Positions 49,970 through 59,934 of a stretch of DNA of 64,000 nt are shown in pieces. The notes under the pieces are model-generated. The model did no database searches. It saw nothing but the letters and a program-made list of their open reading frames with translations, and was not told the origin of the DNA. The DNA lies in the NCBI GenBank assembly GCA_964446865.1, contig CAYURD010000009.1:1-64000 (forward strand). The letters are read 5' to 3'. Numbering within the stretch: position 1 is the first letter of the stretch; each line of letters opens with the position of its first letter. A program made the translations under genes and the position numbers. This DNA comes from Glaciecola sp964446865. GTDB lineage: Bacteria > Pseudomonadota > Gammaproteobacteria > Enterobacterales > Alteromonadaceae.

Positions 49970-51112
49970 TTAATCGGCTTGTCTACGTAAAAATGCAGGG
50001 ATGTCTAAGTACTCTAGTTCACCTGACTTTTCTTCATCAATTTTTACTGCTTGGCTCCCCTCTACGGCACTTGCCGCATGCCCTTCAGATGTAGGCATCG
50101 CTTCGCGAGAAGGCACTCCTGCTTCATTTTTGACCAATGAAATATCAGGCTTTCTGTCTGCACCAATACCCGTGGCAACAACCGTCACTCTAATTTCATC
50201 TTCTAGTTCAGGGTCGATTACGGTTCCCACTACAACGGTGGCGTTTTCAGATGCAAAGGCTTTAACCGCATTACCAATCACTTCGTATTCGTCAATGGCA
50301 AAATCTAAACCAGCGGTGATATTTACCAAGATCCCGCGTGCACCAGATAAATCGATATCCTCAAGCAGTGGGCAAGCAATCGCAGCTTCTGCCGCTTCTT
50401 CAGCTCGGTCTTCACCTTTACCTATACCACTACCCATCATCGCAGTACCCATTTCTGACATGACGGTTTTTACGTCTGCAAAGTCAACGTTTACCAAACC
50501 AGTTCGGGTAATTAGTTCAGCGATACCTTGTACTGAGCCCTTTAATACATCGTTTGCAGCACTAAAAGCTTGTAATAAAGGCGTGCCTTTACCCATCACT
50601 TTCAGTAACTTTTCGTTGGGAATGGTGATTAATGAATCTACGTATTGAGATAGCTCAGTAATACCTTGATTAGCAAAATCTAGTCGCTTTTTACCTTCAA
50701 AAGGAAAAGGCTTTGTGACAACGGCAACCGTCAAAATCCCCATGTCTTTCGCAAGCTTTGCGACTTCAGGCGCGGCGCCTGTTCCGGTGCCGCCGCCCAT
50801 ACCTGCGGTAATGAACACCATGTCAGCACCATCTAAGGATTGACGTATTTTCTCGCGATCTTCATGTGCCGCTTCACGACCAACGTTAGGATCGGCGCCA
50901 GCCCCTAAGCCTTTTGTCAGCTCAGTGCCTATCTGGATTTTTACCGTGGCCGTTGACTTTTTTAAAGCTTGAGCATCGGTATTCATGGCGATGAAGTCAA
51001 CGCCTTCTATTGTTTGTGTCACCATATATTCAACGGCGTTACCGCCACCGCCGCCTACGCCGACTACTTTGATTACAGCTTCGTCTGAAGGTGGTTCCAT
51101 CAGTTCGAACAT
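49970..51112 (-). CDS. ftsZ: Cell division GTPase FtsZ
   Basis: Tubulin homologue forming the Z-ring. 380 residues (E. coli 383). The tubulin signature GGGTGTGAAPEVA begins at residue 106. The N-terminal VKVVGVGGGGGNAVEYM is the nucleotide fold, and AITGLDFAIDEYEVIG-like ITAGLDFAIDEYEVIG leads to the C-terminal domain. The conserved tail EYLDIPAFLRRQAD at the end is the docking site for FtsA and ZipA. A variable linker joins the two. It follows ftsA by 66 bp. ZapD, another partner, is encoded elsewhere in this window. Confidence 0.99.
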   Translation of the reverse strand: MFELMEPPSDEAVIKVVGVGGGGGNAVEYMVTQTIEGVDFIAMNTDAQALKKSTATVKIQIGTELTKGLGAGADPNVGREAAHEDREKIRQSLDGADMVFITAGMGGGTGTGAAPEVAKLAKDMGILTVAVVTKPFPFEGKKRLDFANQGITELSQYVDSLITIPNEKLLKVMGKGTPLLQAFSAANDVLKGSVQGIAELITRTGLVNVDFADVKTVMSEMGTAMMGSGIGKGEDRAEEAAEAAIACPLLEDIDLSGARGILVNITAGLDFAIDEYEVIGNAVKAFASENATVVVGTVIDPELEDEIRVTVVATGIGADRKPDISLVKNEAGVPSREAMPTSEGHAASAVEGSQAVKIDEEKSGELEYLDIPAFLRRQAD

Positions 51113-51178
51113 GGTATTTCTCCGTCACGTTAAGTCTGAGCACAACAGACTTGTTATAATTTAGCGCTTAAAGGCCCC

Positions 51179-52408
51179 CTAAAATGTACCTTTAAACCAA
51201 CCTTTCACGCGTTTAAACACGCTTTCGTCGTCATGTCTAGATGACGCTTTCTTATTATTAGAATTTTGTTTACCGTATTGTAATAAGCCAATCGCTGTCG
51301 CAAAACAAGGATCGTCAACATACTCGGCTAAGCCCTTTACGCTATGAGGCTTACCAACTCTTACCGGCATTTGAAATATTTCTTCAGCAAATTCGACCGC
51401 ACCTTCCATTTTGGCACTGCCTCCTGTAATTACTAAGCCGGCTGCTATTTGTTCTTCTAATCCGCTAGCTTTAATATGTTCATAGGCTATTTCTAGTAAT
51501 TCATGATATCTAGGTTCTATAACCTCTGCCAGTGTATGGCGAGACATTGCTCTTGCGGGCCTGCCGCCAACACTCGGCACATCTATGGTTTCTTCCATAC
51601 TCACCATATTCTTTAATGCACAGGCATAATTAACCTTAATTTGCTCTGCATTATTCATTGGTGTTCTAAAGATTTTAGCGATATCGCTGGTAATCTGATT
51701 TCCCGCCAATGGTATAACAGCAGTATGTCTTATTGCGCCGTCTGTGTAAATGACTATATCGAGTGTTCCGCCCCCAATATCCGCGACACACACGCCTAAT
51801 TCCTTCTCATCTTCCGTTAACACGGCATAACTCGATGCCAATGCACCAAATATAGTCTGATCTACTGATAAATCACAGTTTTCTATACATTTAACCAGAT
51901 TTTTTGCCATATCGTCTGCACATGTAATGATGTGAGCAGCAGCCACCATCCTAACACCCGACATTCCAATCGGGTTTTTGATGCCTTCTTGCACATCAAT
52001 TACATATTCTTGAGGCAATACATGCAGTAGTTTTCGTTCTGCTGCCATTGGCACTGAACGCGCCGCATGGATCACGTTATCAACGTCGTCTTGGGTCACT
52101 TCTTGATTATTTATAGGTACCATGCCCGTCTCATTTTGGCACTGCACATGACGCCCACTAATTGACATAAATACGCTAGATACTTGGCAGTCAGCCATCA
52201 ATTCCATTTCGTTGACGGCATGGCGCACAGAGTCAATTACTAAGTTTAAGTCATTAACACCGCCTTTTTCCATGCCTCGAGACTTGTGTTTGCCGACGCC
52301 CACAATACTAATATTTCCGTCGTCAAGAATTTCGCCTAATACAGCTTTTACTGTACTAGTGCCAATATCTAGTCCAACAATTAGGTCTCTTTCTACAGCT
52401 TTAGACAC
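51179..52408 (-). CDS. ftsA: Cell division protein FtsA
   Basis: Actin-like ATPase anchoring FtsZ at the membrane. 409 residues (E. coli 420). Opens with RDLIVGLDIGTSTVKAVLGE, the phosphate-1 loop. Other actin-fold segments are CVADIGGGTLDIVIY and GLVITGGSAKMEG. The C-terminal FKRVKGWFKGTF is the amphipathic membrane-targeting helix. Start overlaps the ftsQ stop by 8 bp. Confidence 0.98.
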   Translation of the reverse strand: MSKAVERDLIVGLDIGTSTVKAVLGEILDDGNISIVGVGKHKSRGMEKGGVNDLNLVIDSVRHAVNEMELMADCQVSSVFMSISGRHVQCQNETGMVPINNQEVTQDDVDNVIHAARSVPMAAERKLLHVLPQEYVIDVQEGIKNPIGMSGVRMVAAAHIITCADDMAKNLVKCIENCDLSVDQTIFGALASSYAVLTEDEKELGVCVADIGGGTLDIVIYTDGAIRHTAVIPLAGNQITSDIAKIFRTPMNNAEQIKVNYACALKNMVSMEETIDVPSVGGRPARAMSRHTLAEVIEPRYHELLEIAYEHIKASGLEEQIAAGLVITGGSAKMEGAVEFAEEIFQMPVRVGKPHSVKGLAEYVDDPCFATAIGLLQYGKQNSNNKKASSRHDDESVFKRVKGWFKGTF

Positions 52409-53306
52409 GATTTATTTCCGCCTTTTTGTACTTATAATTGGTGCTTTGTCGCGCACTATTGGTGTTTATATTTTTATTATCTTTTTCTTGCCAACCTACC
52501 GCTAAGCCAGTGTCATAACGTAAATCAACGTAATTAATCAGGGTGTTGTCTTGTTCTGACTTCTCAAGCATAAGCGGATAGACATCAATAAAACGTTGCA
52601 AACGATTAATATAGTCTTGACGGCCCAATCTAAGCATAATATCGCTTCGTAATTTTGCTTGCCATGCAAAGCGCTCACTTAAAATTAGTTGTGCTATTTG
52701 CTGTCCACTTGCATTTAGTAAGCCTTGCATATGAGTATACCCTGTTAATGCAGTTTTTTCGCTACCACCAGGGCCAAATAATTGAGGTAAGGCTTGCAAT
52801 ACCTCGTTTTGTTGTTGATTTTCTAAGTTGTAAATAGAAGCGAGTCCATCAAAGGTATTGCCATATTTATTGAGCAAGAGGTCATCATTCCACCTTGCAA
52901 CGGCTTTTTGTTCGACGATATGCACGTAGAGCTTGCTAGGCCAGCGTTTTCTAACAGAAGCTGAAAATACCCACGCTTGGCTTTCCATCAGCTGATGGAC
53001 GTCGTTAACGTCCAATGCAAAAAAACTACTAGTGAGTTCTGTTCTGATCAACTTTTCTAATGTTTGACTCTGAAGTACTTGCAAATCACCACTGAACACA
53101 AGGTCTTGTACGGGCAATTTTTGCTCATCTTGCAACCACTGATAAGTTGCAAACGTCGCGTAAACAAGCAGTGCAATAGTCAATAAAAATATAGGCAAGC
53201 CAATTGCCAAAGGTGCCTTTTCAGGCTCGTTAACATTCGCGACAGGGCTTAAAACAAGCTGGTTTTCTGCTTTTTTTGTCATCGCTTTTTGGCCAACCTT
53301 GCTCAT
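52401..53306 (-). CDS. ftsQ: Cell division protein FtsQ
   Basis: Bitopic divisome protein. 301 residues. The membrane helix is LAIGLPIFLLTIALLVYATFAT (about residues 32-52), followed by the POTRA domain (PVQDLVFSGDLQVLQSQTLEKL) and VRKRWPSKLYVHIVEQKAVARW, a family-typical stretch. The protein is rather longer than E. coli FtsQ (276); the excess is a polar C-terminal tail (KDNKNINTNSARQSTNYKYKK). Start overlaps ddl by the ATGA pattern. Confidence 0.95.
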   Translation of the reverse strand: MSKVGQKAMTKKAENQLVLSPVANVNEPEKAPLAIGLPIFLLTIALLVYATFATYQWLQDEQKLPVQDLVFSGDLQVLQSQTLEKLIRTELTSSFFALDVNDVHQLMESQAWVFSASVRKRWPSKLYVHIVEQKAVARWNDDLLLNKYGNTFDGLASIYNLENQQQNEVLQALPQLFGPGGSEKTALTGYTHMQGLLNASGQQIAQLILSERFAWQAKLRSDIMLRLGRQDYINRLQRFIDVYPLMLEKSEQDNTLINYVDLRYDTGLAVGWQEKDNKNINTNSARQSTNYKYKKAEINRV

Positions 53307-54322
53307 TCGCCTGCCCCTTGTTGAGACGCTAAAATAGCCTGTGTTCGCTCTGTCTCAGACAACGTTTGAGCCAAAATGCAGACCACAAGCTGTTCAAAAC
53401 TCAAGCCAGCTTGTTTGGCTGCCTTGGGTACTAAACTAGTTTTGGTCATGCCGGGGACTGTGTTACTTTCTAAAAGGTAAAACTGATTATATTGCGTGTC
53501 ATTTTCAGCACAGTCTTGCTCACGCATTAAGTCGACTCTTCCCCAACCGCTGCCTTGCAATGCTTTAAAGGCCGTTAATGCCAATTGCTGAATCTGCAAT
53601 TCATCGTCATCGTTTAAGCCACTTGGACAATTATATTCAGTTGTGTCTGCTTTGTACTTGGCATGGTAGTCGTAAAAGCCAGTTGCAGACTTCATGTTGA
53701 TTGAGGGTAAAGCATTGTCCCCTAATATACTGACCGTATATTCTGGCCCGGTAATAAATTGCTCAATAAGCACTTGATCATCGTATTTAAAAGCGTTTTC
53801 AATCGCATCTATAAGTGACTGTTCATCTTCTGCCTTTGCCATTCCAAGACTTGAGCCTTCTAGACTAGGTTTAACCATTACTTTGCCCTTAAGGCTTGAC
53901 AATATGTTTGATGCATCTGCTCGTAAAAAACTGTGCTTATGCACAACGCGGTAGTTTGCCGTTGGTAAACCTTGCGCGTGCCATACTAATTTACTTAACA
54001 CTTTATCCATTGCTAAAGCCGAACCACTAACGCCTGAGCCGGTGTAAGGTAATCCTAGTTGTTGCAATGCTCCTTGTATCGAGCCATCCTCTCCACCTCG
54101 ACCATGAAGCGCAATGAAAACACGATCAAATTTTTGTGTTTTTAGCTCGCAAATATGAAGTTCTTTAGGGTCGAAACTATGTGCATCAATACCATAAGAC
54201 TGTAATGCAGATAAAATCGCCTTTCCCGAGGCCAAGCTTACTTCGCGCTCTGCTGAAACGCCCCCGAGTAATACGGCAACTTTGCCAAAAGCGCGATGAG
54301 GTATATTCAGCAATTGATTCAT
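53303..54322 (-). CDS. ddlB: D-alanine--D-alanine ligase
   Basis: ATP-grasp ligase forming D-Ala-D-Ala for the pentapeptide. 339 residues, somewhat longer than E. coli DdlB (306). Key segments: VAVLLGGVSAEREVSLASG, the GRGGEDGSIQGALQQLGLPYTGSGV motif, VKPSLEGSSLGMAKA and LLESNTVPGMTKTSLVPKAA. Overlaps murC and ftsQ by 4 bp on each side (ATGA). No second ddl gene is seen in this window. Confidence 0.97.
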   Translation of the reverse strand: MNQLLNIPHRAFGKVAVLLGGVSAEREVSLASGKAILSALQSYGIDAHSFDPKELHICELKTQKFDRVFIALHGRGGEDGSIQGALQQLGLPYTGSGVSGSALAMDKVLSKLVWHAQGLPTANYRVVHKHSFLRADASNILSSLKGKVMVKPSLEGSSLGMAKAEDEQSLIDAIENAFKYDDQVLIEQFITGPEYTVSILGDNALPSINMKSATGFYDYHAKYKADTTEYNCPSGLNDDDELQIQQLALTAFKALQGSGWGRVDLMREQDCAENDTQYNQFYLLESNTVPGMTKTSLVPKAAKQAGLSFEQLVVCILAQTLSETERTQAILASQQGAGE

Positions 54323-55869
54323 TGATGCTGCTCCGCGCTATCTGCTTTTTCTTTCGCTAAGTTATTCAAATGCACTAGATCAAAACTATACTTTGCCAAA
54401 TCTGCAGCAATATTCCCCACATTTCCAGCGCCTTGTAAAAATACGACATCTTGCTCTTTAAGCACGTCTTGCAAAATACTGTACAAGCTTACCGGCTCAC
54501 CCACATAAATCGGATCAACTTTTCCGCGTAAACGCACCGAACGGCAAAGTGATTTGCTATCAACTCCTTCAATAGCTTGTTCGCTCGCAGCATAAACATC
54601 TAGCAAGAGCAACACATCAACTTTTGATAGGGTGGCAACAAAATCTTCATATAAGTCTCGCGTTCGCGTAAAACGATGCGGTTGATATACCATGACTAAA
54701 CGCCGTTTTGGCCAATTACTGCGTGCTGCCGCAATTGTCATGTCTACTTCGGTTGGGTGATGCCCATAATCGTCAACAAGTGTAATTGTTGACTCGCTTT
54801 CATCTGACTGATATTCGTTGTTAGTGGCCTGTTCTTTCTCAAGGTCGCTACGTGTAGTAACTGACGTTGGCAGTGAATATTCCCCAAGTACTTGGAAACG
54901 TCGACCAATACCTGCAAATGTCGATAGCGCTCGTAAAATGTGCTTATCACTTATGCCCTCTTCTTTGGCAATAGCAATCGCGGCGGTTGCATTTAACACA
55001 TTATGAACACCCGTTACATTTAGCGTGACACTAAGGGTTGTGCCACTTGGACAGCGTACATCAAAACGAGAGCGGTTCATTGCATATTGTATATTGCTGG
55101 TAACAAAATCATTGTTCGCATCCAAACCATAGGTCAGATATTTGCGCTCTAGTTTTGGAATAATTTCTTGAACAACAGCGTCATCTCCGCATAACACCGC
55201 TAATCCGTAAAATGGTAAATTATGTAAAAACTCGATGTAAGCACTTTTCATTTTCGCGAAATCGCCACCATAGGCTTCTAGGTGGTCAGCTTCTATATTG
55301 GTAATAATGCTAAGCGTTGGTTGTAAATGCAAAAAAGACGCATCGCTTTCGTCTGCTTCGGCAATTAAGTATTTACTCATCCCTAATTTTGCATTAGTAC
55401 CGGCACTGTTGAGCAAACCGCCAATGACATAAGTCGGGTCGAGTTCGGCTTCAGAAAATATCGTCGCCAATAAGCTTGTCGTTGTTGTTTTACCATGGGT
55501 TCCGGCCACGGCAATCCCATATCGAAAGCGCATCAGTTCAGCTAACATTTGCGCCCGACGGATCACTGGAATTCGCTCATCAATTGCTCGCTTAATTTCA
55601 GGATTAGTGCTATCAATCGCAGAAGACACAACAAGTACATCGACTTGTTTAATATTGTCAGCCTGATGCCCTATATAAACGCTCGCCCCTTTTTTGATTA
55701 AGCGCGCCGTCATAGCGCTCGCCTGAATATCTGACCCGCTTACCGCATATCCTAAATTGAGCATTACTTCAGCAATGCCGCCCATACCTGCACCGCCAAT
55801 ACCAACGAAATGTATTAACTTTACATCGCGCATCTTATGAGGATGATTTGTCCCTTGAACGTCAGTCAT
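54319..55869 (-). CDS. murC: UDP-N-acetylmuramate--L-alanine ligase
   Basis: First Mur ligase, adding L-Ala to UDP-MurNAc. 516 residues (E. coli 491). N-terminal IHFVGIGGAGMGGIAEVMLNLGY binds the uridine part; the ATP loop is AGTHGKTTTTSLLATIF; the central NIEADHLEAYGGDFAKMK is present. A Ser/Thr/Glu-rich insertion of roughly 15-20 residues (SVTTRSDLEKEQATNNEYQS) precedes VDDYGHHPTEVDMTI. 4-bp overlaps with murG and ddl indicate one transcript. Confidence 0.97.
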   Translation of the reverse strand: MTDVQGTNHPHKMRDVKLIHFVGIGGAGMGGIAEVMLNLGYAVSGSDIQASAMTARLIKKGASVYIGHQADNIKQVDVLVVSSAIDSTNPEIKRAIDERIPVIRRAQMLAELMRFRYGIAVAGTHGKTTTTSLLATIFSEAELDPTYVIGGLLNSAGTNAKLGMSKYLIAEADESDASFLHLQPTLSIITNIEADHLEAYGGDFAKMKSAYIEFLHNLPFYGLAVLCGDDAVVQEIIPKLERKYLTYGLDANNDFVTSNIQYAMNRSRFDVRCPSGTTLSVTLNVTGVHNVLNATAAIAIAKEEGISDKHILRALSTFAGIGRRFQVLGEYSLPTSVTTRSDLEKEQATNNEYQSDESESTITLVDDYGHHPTEVDMTIAAARSNWPKRRLVMVYQPHRFTRTRDLYEDFVATLSKVDVLLLLDVYAASEQAIEGVDSKSLCRSVRLRGKVDPIYVGEPVSLYSILQDVLKEQDVVFLQGAGNVGNIAADLAKYSFDLVHLNNLAKEKADSAEQHQ

Positions 55870-57023
55870 CGATGGCCTTCCTGCATACTACTTTGTGCCT
55901 TTTGCTTGGCGATTTGTAAAATAATGTCACATACTTTTTGACTTGCGTCATGCTTTGCCAGTGCTTTTGCTGCTTTGGCCATTTTTTGTCTTTTATCCAC
56001 TTGAGTAATTAGGGTATGTAAGTGGCCATATAAATCGTTATCAAGCTGAGGTTGCTGAATTAATATTGCAGCATCATGCTGACTCAAATATTGCGCATTA
56101 ACGGTTTGATGGTCGTCCACGGCAATCGGTAAAGGTACGAATATTGCGGCGCGCCCTGCGCCAGCGACTTCGGCAACGCTCAATGCTCCTGCTCTACAAA
56201 TAATGATGTCAGCCCAATCGAAACTCGCCACCACATCATCAATAAACTCAGCAACCTTAACCTGCCTCATTCCTTGGTAGGCAAGCTTGACTTGTTCAGC
56301 TTTATCTTTACCCGACTGATGCACGATATTAATTGAATAGTCAGCTAAATCATCTATTAGTGTTTTTATTACTTTTGGCACACTTTGATTGAGTGCCAAC
56401 GCGCCCAAGCTACCACCAATCACTAAAATGTTGGTTTGATGCAGAGCAGCTTGCTCAGTCGTTAGCGCTTTTTCTTTTATTTCAAAAAAACCTTTGCGGA
56501 TCGGATTGCCCACATGAATAAGGTCTCTTGGCAAAGATTTATTTTTGTCAGTATTCACATCATTTGCACGTAACAAAGAGAAATCAAAACCAGTGAGACA
56601 TTTATTTGCCAATTTTCCTAAGTAACGATTAGTTAAACCAAACACTGCGTTTTGTTCGTGAATAACTAATGGGATCCCCAATAATTTTGCAGCTAACCCG
56701 CCAGGGCCACTTGCATAACCGCCCATGCCTAAAACAACGTTTGGTTTGATCGATTTCATTAATTTTCGAGCTTGTAACAAAGCTTTAAATAGTCGAAAAG
56801 GCGTAAACAACTTAGTGATGACTGACTTGCCACGCACGCCCGCAATGTCGACAAAATGAATATCAAAACCATGCTTGGGCACCAAATCGGCTTCCATACG
56901 GTCTTTAGTACCTAGCCAATCAACGTGCCAGCCGTCTGCTTTCATTTGTGAAGCGACTGCCAAACCAGGAAATACATGACCGCCAGTGCCTCCTGCCATG
57001 ACGAGGAGTTTAGATTGAGGCAT
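55866..57023 (-). CDS. murG: UDP-GlcNAc:undecaprenyl-PP-MurNAc-pentapeptide transferase (lipid II synthase)
   Basis: Peripheral membrane glycosyltransferase making lipid II. 385 residues. N-terminal VMAGGTGGHVFPGLAVASQMKADG is the GGTGGHV donor-side loop; VLGMGGYASGPGGLAAKLLGIPLVIHEQNAVFG and the second loop GGSLGALALNQ are typical. The C-terminal GAGRAAIFVPLPIAVDDHQTVNAQ is the nucleotide-binding site. Overlaps murC by 4 bp and ftsW by 14 bp. Slightly longer than E. coli (355). Confidence 0.98.
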   Translation of the reverse strand: MPQSKLLVMAGGTGGHVFPGLAVASQMKADGWHVDWLGTKDRMEADLVPKHGFDIHFVDIAGVRGKSVITKLFTPFRLFKALLQARKLMKSIKPNVVLGMGGYASGPGGLAAKLLGIPLVIHEQNAVFGLTNRYLGKLANKCLTGFDFSLLRANDVNTDKNKSLPRDLIHVGNPIRKGFFEIKEKALTTEQAALHQTNILVIGGSLGALALNQSVPKVIKTLIDDLADYSINIVHQSGKDKAEQVKLAYQGMRQVKVAEFIDDVVASFDWADIIICRAGALSVAEVAGAGRAAIFVPLPIAVDDHQTVNAQYLSQHDAAILIQQPQLDNDLYGHLHTLITQVDKRQKMAKAAKALAKHDASQKVCDIILQIAKQKAQSSMQEGHR

Positions 57024-58299
57024 CGGCGTCTCCTACTGCGTTATCAACACTTTGCTTATTCTTCGTTCTTTTCTTGCGAGACGCTGGTTTAGGAGTAGAC
57101 TTTGGCATAGCCTGTACACCATCTACACGCAGCTCAAAATCGATACGAATTAAAATAGCTATAGCAATCGTCATGATAATAATAGACGAACCACCATAAC
57201 TGACCAAAGGCAAGGTCAGTCCTTTAGTTGGCAACATACCAGTACTTGCGCCAATGTTAACGGCGGTTTGCAAACAAAACCAAACACCAATGGCATAGGC
57301 TGTAAAGGCCTCAAAAGGTCGGTCGTTATTCAAAGCTGCGTTACCTAAACGTAAGGCGGTCAAAATAAGGGTAAATATCAGTACCAACACTAGCAATACA
57401 CCCAAGTAGCCAAGCTCTTCGGCAAGTATTGCCATAATAAAATCGGTGTGTGCTTCAGGCAAAAATGCTAATTTTTGTACGCTATTTCCTAATCCCTCGC
57501 CTGTCCATGAGCCTCGGCCATATGCCATTAATGATTGCGTGAGTTGATAGCCTTTCCCAAACGGATCTGACCATGGATCCAAAAATCCGATAACACGATC
57601 TTGGCGATAACTAGACGATACTATTAATACAACAAACGCGGCCAAACCAGTAAAAATCACGCCAAAAAATTGCCATAGTTTAGCCCCTGCTAGAAACAAT
57701 AAAGCGAGCGTCGTGCTAAACATGACAAACACTGTTCCTAAATCGGGCTGCCATAACAATAAACCGGCTAGCACAAAAAATATGGCAAGTGGTTTAAAAA
57801 AGCCTCGCATAGTTTCTTGAACCTGTTCATAGCGTCTTACCAAATATCCTGCTAAATATAAAAAGAAGAATAGCTTGGCGGGTTCTGCGGGCTGCACATT
57901 AATGGGTCCTATGGGTATCCAACGAATACTGCCATTTATGGGGCGACCAACCAATAGTACTATGACCAATAATGCAATAGCCAATAACAAAAGGTAAACG
58001 TTAGTTTTCTGCCAAAAGTGCATGGGTATTAAGAGGGTGACTAGACCCGCAAATACCGCCATAAAGATATAAGCACCATGCCTAAATGAAAAATAGTATG
58101 GATTACCGTGCATTCTTTCTGCTAGCGGCATCGATGCAGAACTCACCATGACAAAACCAATACTAAAAAGAGCAATAGACACTAAAATCAAGACCAAATT
58201 ATAAGGTCGTTGGGTCGCACCATCATGTCGTTTAGCAAACATCTCAGGCAAACTGAGTTGTTTAACTTGTTCTTTGATAGTTTGGCTAGATGCGCTCAT
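57010..58299 (-). CDS. ftsW: Lipid II polymerase FtsW (SEDS family)
   Basis: Septal peptidoglycan glycosyltransferase of ten membrane helices. 429 residues. Signature segments are RWIPIGPINVQPAEPAKLFFFLYLAGYLVRR, LLLWQPDLGTVFV, YGRGSWTGEGLGNSVQKLAFLPEAHTDFIMAILAEELG and the C-terminal GLTLPLVSYGGSSIIIMTIAIA. The basic C-terminus (KPASRKKRTKNKQS) is cytoplasmic. The ATG overlaps the murD stop as TAATG and the end overlaps murG. Confidence 0.97.
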   Translation of the reverse strand: MSASSQTIKEQVKQLSLPEMFAKRHDGATQRPYNLVLILVSIALFSIGFVMVSSASMPLAERMHGNPYYFSFRHGAYIFMAVFAGLVTLLIPMHFWQKTNVYLLLLAIALLVIVLLVGRPINGSIRWIPIGPINVQPAEPAKLFFFLYLAGYLVRRYEQVQETMRGFFKPLAIFFVLAGLLLWQPDLGTVFVMFSTTLALLFLAGAKLWQFFGVIFTGLAAFVVLIVSSSYRQDRVIGFLDPWSDPFGKGYQLTQSLMAYGRGSWTGEGLGNSVQKLAFLPEAHTDFIMAILAEELGYLGVLLVLVLIFTLILTALRLGNAALNNDRPFEAFTAYAIGVWFCLQTAVNIGASTGMLPTKGLTLPLVSYGGSSIIIMTIAIAILIRIDFELRVDGVQAMPKSTPKPASRKKRTKNKQSVDNAVGDADASI

Positions 58300-59930
58300 T
58301 ATGCTGCTACCTTGCTAAGCACAGCATTGGTAAATAGGTCGCCGCGCTGCGCATAATTCGCAAACATGTCTATGCTTGCACATGCAGGTGATAACAAAAT
58401 GCCAAGCTTGTTTTTATTAGCAGTATTGGTTGCCGGGTGATTAGCCTCATTGGCAAGCACTTGGCTAACATGCTCATAAGCTATATTTACAGCATCCTCG
58501 ATGCTATTTACTTGTTCATAAGACTTTGCGAAGGGCGCAAATAGTTTGCCATCTTTACCTATTACAATTAAATAATCGACATGTGTGCGAATAGACTGTT
58601 CAACTTGGCTTAGGTCAGCACCTTTAGCGTCTCCGCCGGCAATCAACACAATATAATTGACGTGTTGACGAAGGCTATCAATTGCCGCAACACATGCGCC
58701 GGGATTTGTTGCTTTTGAATCGTTAATCCATATAGTGCGCTGACTATTTTTTATCACTTGAAAACGATGAGGAAGCCCTGCAAATTGAGAAAGTGAGTGT
58801 GCAATAGAATCAAAATTTAGTGAATAAATTTCCGCACATGCGAAAACAAATTGCATGTTATAAAGCTGAGACTCTGAAATACTTTTTAAATTGCTTATAT
58901 TGTTGCCAGCCCGATTTTCGACCTGATTGTAGGGTCGGCCAGCTATCTTCTGTAAATCGAATATTAAACAATCATTTTTAGTTTGTTCTGCCTTAGCAGC
59001 AGTGCGGTAAATCCCCTTACTGGTGTGATAAAAGTCACCTTTACCAGCATTAACTTTACGTTCTTTTCCTACTTTTCCAACACTCAGTCCAAATTTTGTA
59101 GAAACCAATGGAATAGTCTGATCGTCGTCTCTATTATAAATCGCGACTTCTGCCCCCAAATAAATGCGCTGCTTTGCTATTTGATAAGCTTTCAATGTTC
59201 CGTGACGGTCTAAATGATCAGAGCTAAGGTTTAATAAGCAAGCAATTTTAGGTGACAAAGAGTAAATCGTTTCAAGCTGAAAACTCGAGAGCTCTAATAC
59301 AATAACCTGATAGTCATCATCCAATAAAGATAATGCAGAGGTACCAATGTTGCCGCCAAGCCCAGTTTTTATACCTGCATTGTTAAATGCTTCGTATATC
59401 ATTTGAACGACCGTACTTTTTCCATTTGAGCCAGTCACTGCAATAATATCGGTTTGGCGATTAGGCAGCGTATTTTGGTAATTTATCTCGCGTGCAAATA
59501 GCTCAATATCACCCAACAATTCTTTTGCTGAAGCGCATTTGTCATTTTTCTGGTCATTTGGCAAGTCATTCAGTAGACCATCTAAAGGCTCACTTACCCG
59601 CCTTTCAATAAAATCACGTCTTTGCGTTAGCAGGAAATATTCACGTAAAAACGCCTGTTGTAAATTCACGCCGGGGCTCACTACAACTTTATCGTAAGTG
59701 ATTAATGAGCTTTCTTCGTGTAAAGGTAAAAATGTCAGATTCTTTATTTGTTCAGACACTTGAGTTTTAAACGCGTCATCGAGCTTAATATCAGAACCAT
59801 CAAAAGATTTATCAAACACACTTAGGATGGCACCTTTGCTGAGTAAATATTTTGCACAAGCTTTACCCGTTACACCAAAGCCAATAAGTGCAATCGATAA
59901 ATTTTTATAACTTGGTGCTTGGGCGTTCAA
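58299..59930 (-). CDS. murD: UDP-N-acetylmuramoyl-L-alanine--D-glutamate ligase, unusually long
   Basis: Second Mur ligase. 543 residues against about 440 usual. The N-terminal domain (LSIALIGFGVTGKACAKYLLSKG), VVVSPGVN, the ATP loop IAVTGSNGKSTVV (residue 165 on) and the carboxy-terminal WINDSKATNPGACVAAI, LIAGGDAKGADL and ILLSPACASIDMFANYAQRG are intact. The excess comprises a polar insertion around 102-140 (ERRVSEPLDGLLND..KNDKCASAKELL) before the ATP loop and a loop around 290-340 (KVGKERKVNAGKGDFYHTSK). Catalytic motifs are untouched, so it should work. 4 bp after mraY; TAATG with ftsW. Confidence 0.95.
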   Translation of the reverse strand: MNAQAPSYKNLSIALIGFGVTGKACAKYLLSKGAILSVFDKSFDGSDIKLDDAFKTQVSEQIKNLTFLPLHEESSLITYDKVVVSPGVNLQQAFLREYFLLTQRRDFIERRVSEPLDGLLNDLPNDQKNDKCASAKELLGDIELFAREINYQNTLPNRQTDIIAVTGSNGKSTVVQMIYEAFNNAGIKTGLGGNIGTSALSLLDDDYQVIVLELSSFQLETIYSLSPKIACLLNLSSDHLDRHGTLKAYQIAKQRIYLGAEVAIYNRDDDQTIPLVSTKFGLSVGKVGKERKVNAGKGDFYHTSKGIYRTAAKAEQTKNDCLIFDLQKIAGRPYNQVENRAGNNISNLKSISESQLYNMQFVFACAEIYSLNFDSIAHSLSQFAGLPHRFQVIKNSQRTIWINDSKATNPGACVAAIDSLRQHVNYIVLIAGGDAKGADLSQVEQSIRTHVDYLIVIGKDGKLFAPFAKSYEQVNSIEDAVNIAYEHVSQVLANEANHPATNTANKNKLGILLSPACASIDMFANYAQRGDLFTNAVLSKVAA

Positions 59931-59934
59931 GTGG

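Noticed and set aside
50001..50648. Plus-strand open frame of 215 codons opposite ftsZ
   Set aside because: Antisense shadow of a strongly conserved gene; no start signal or homology.
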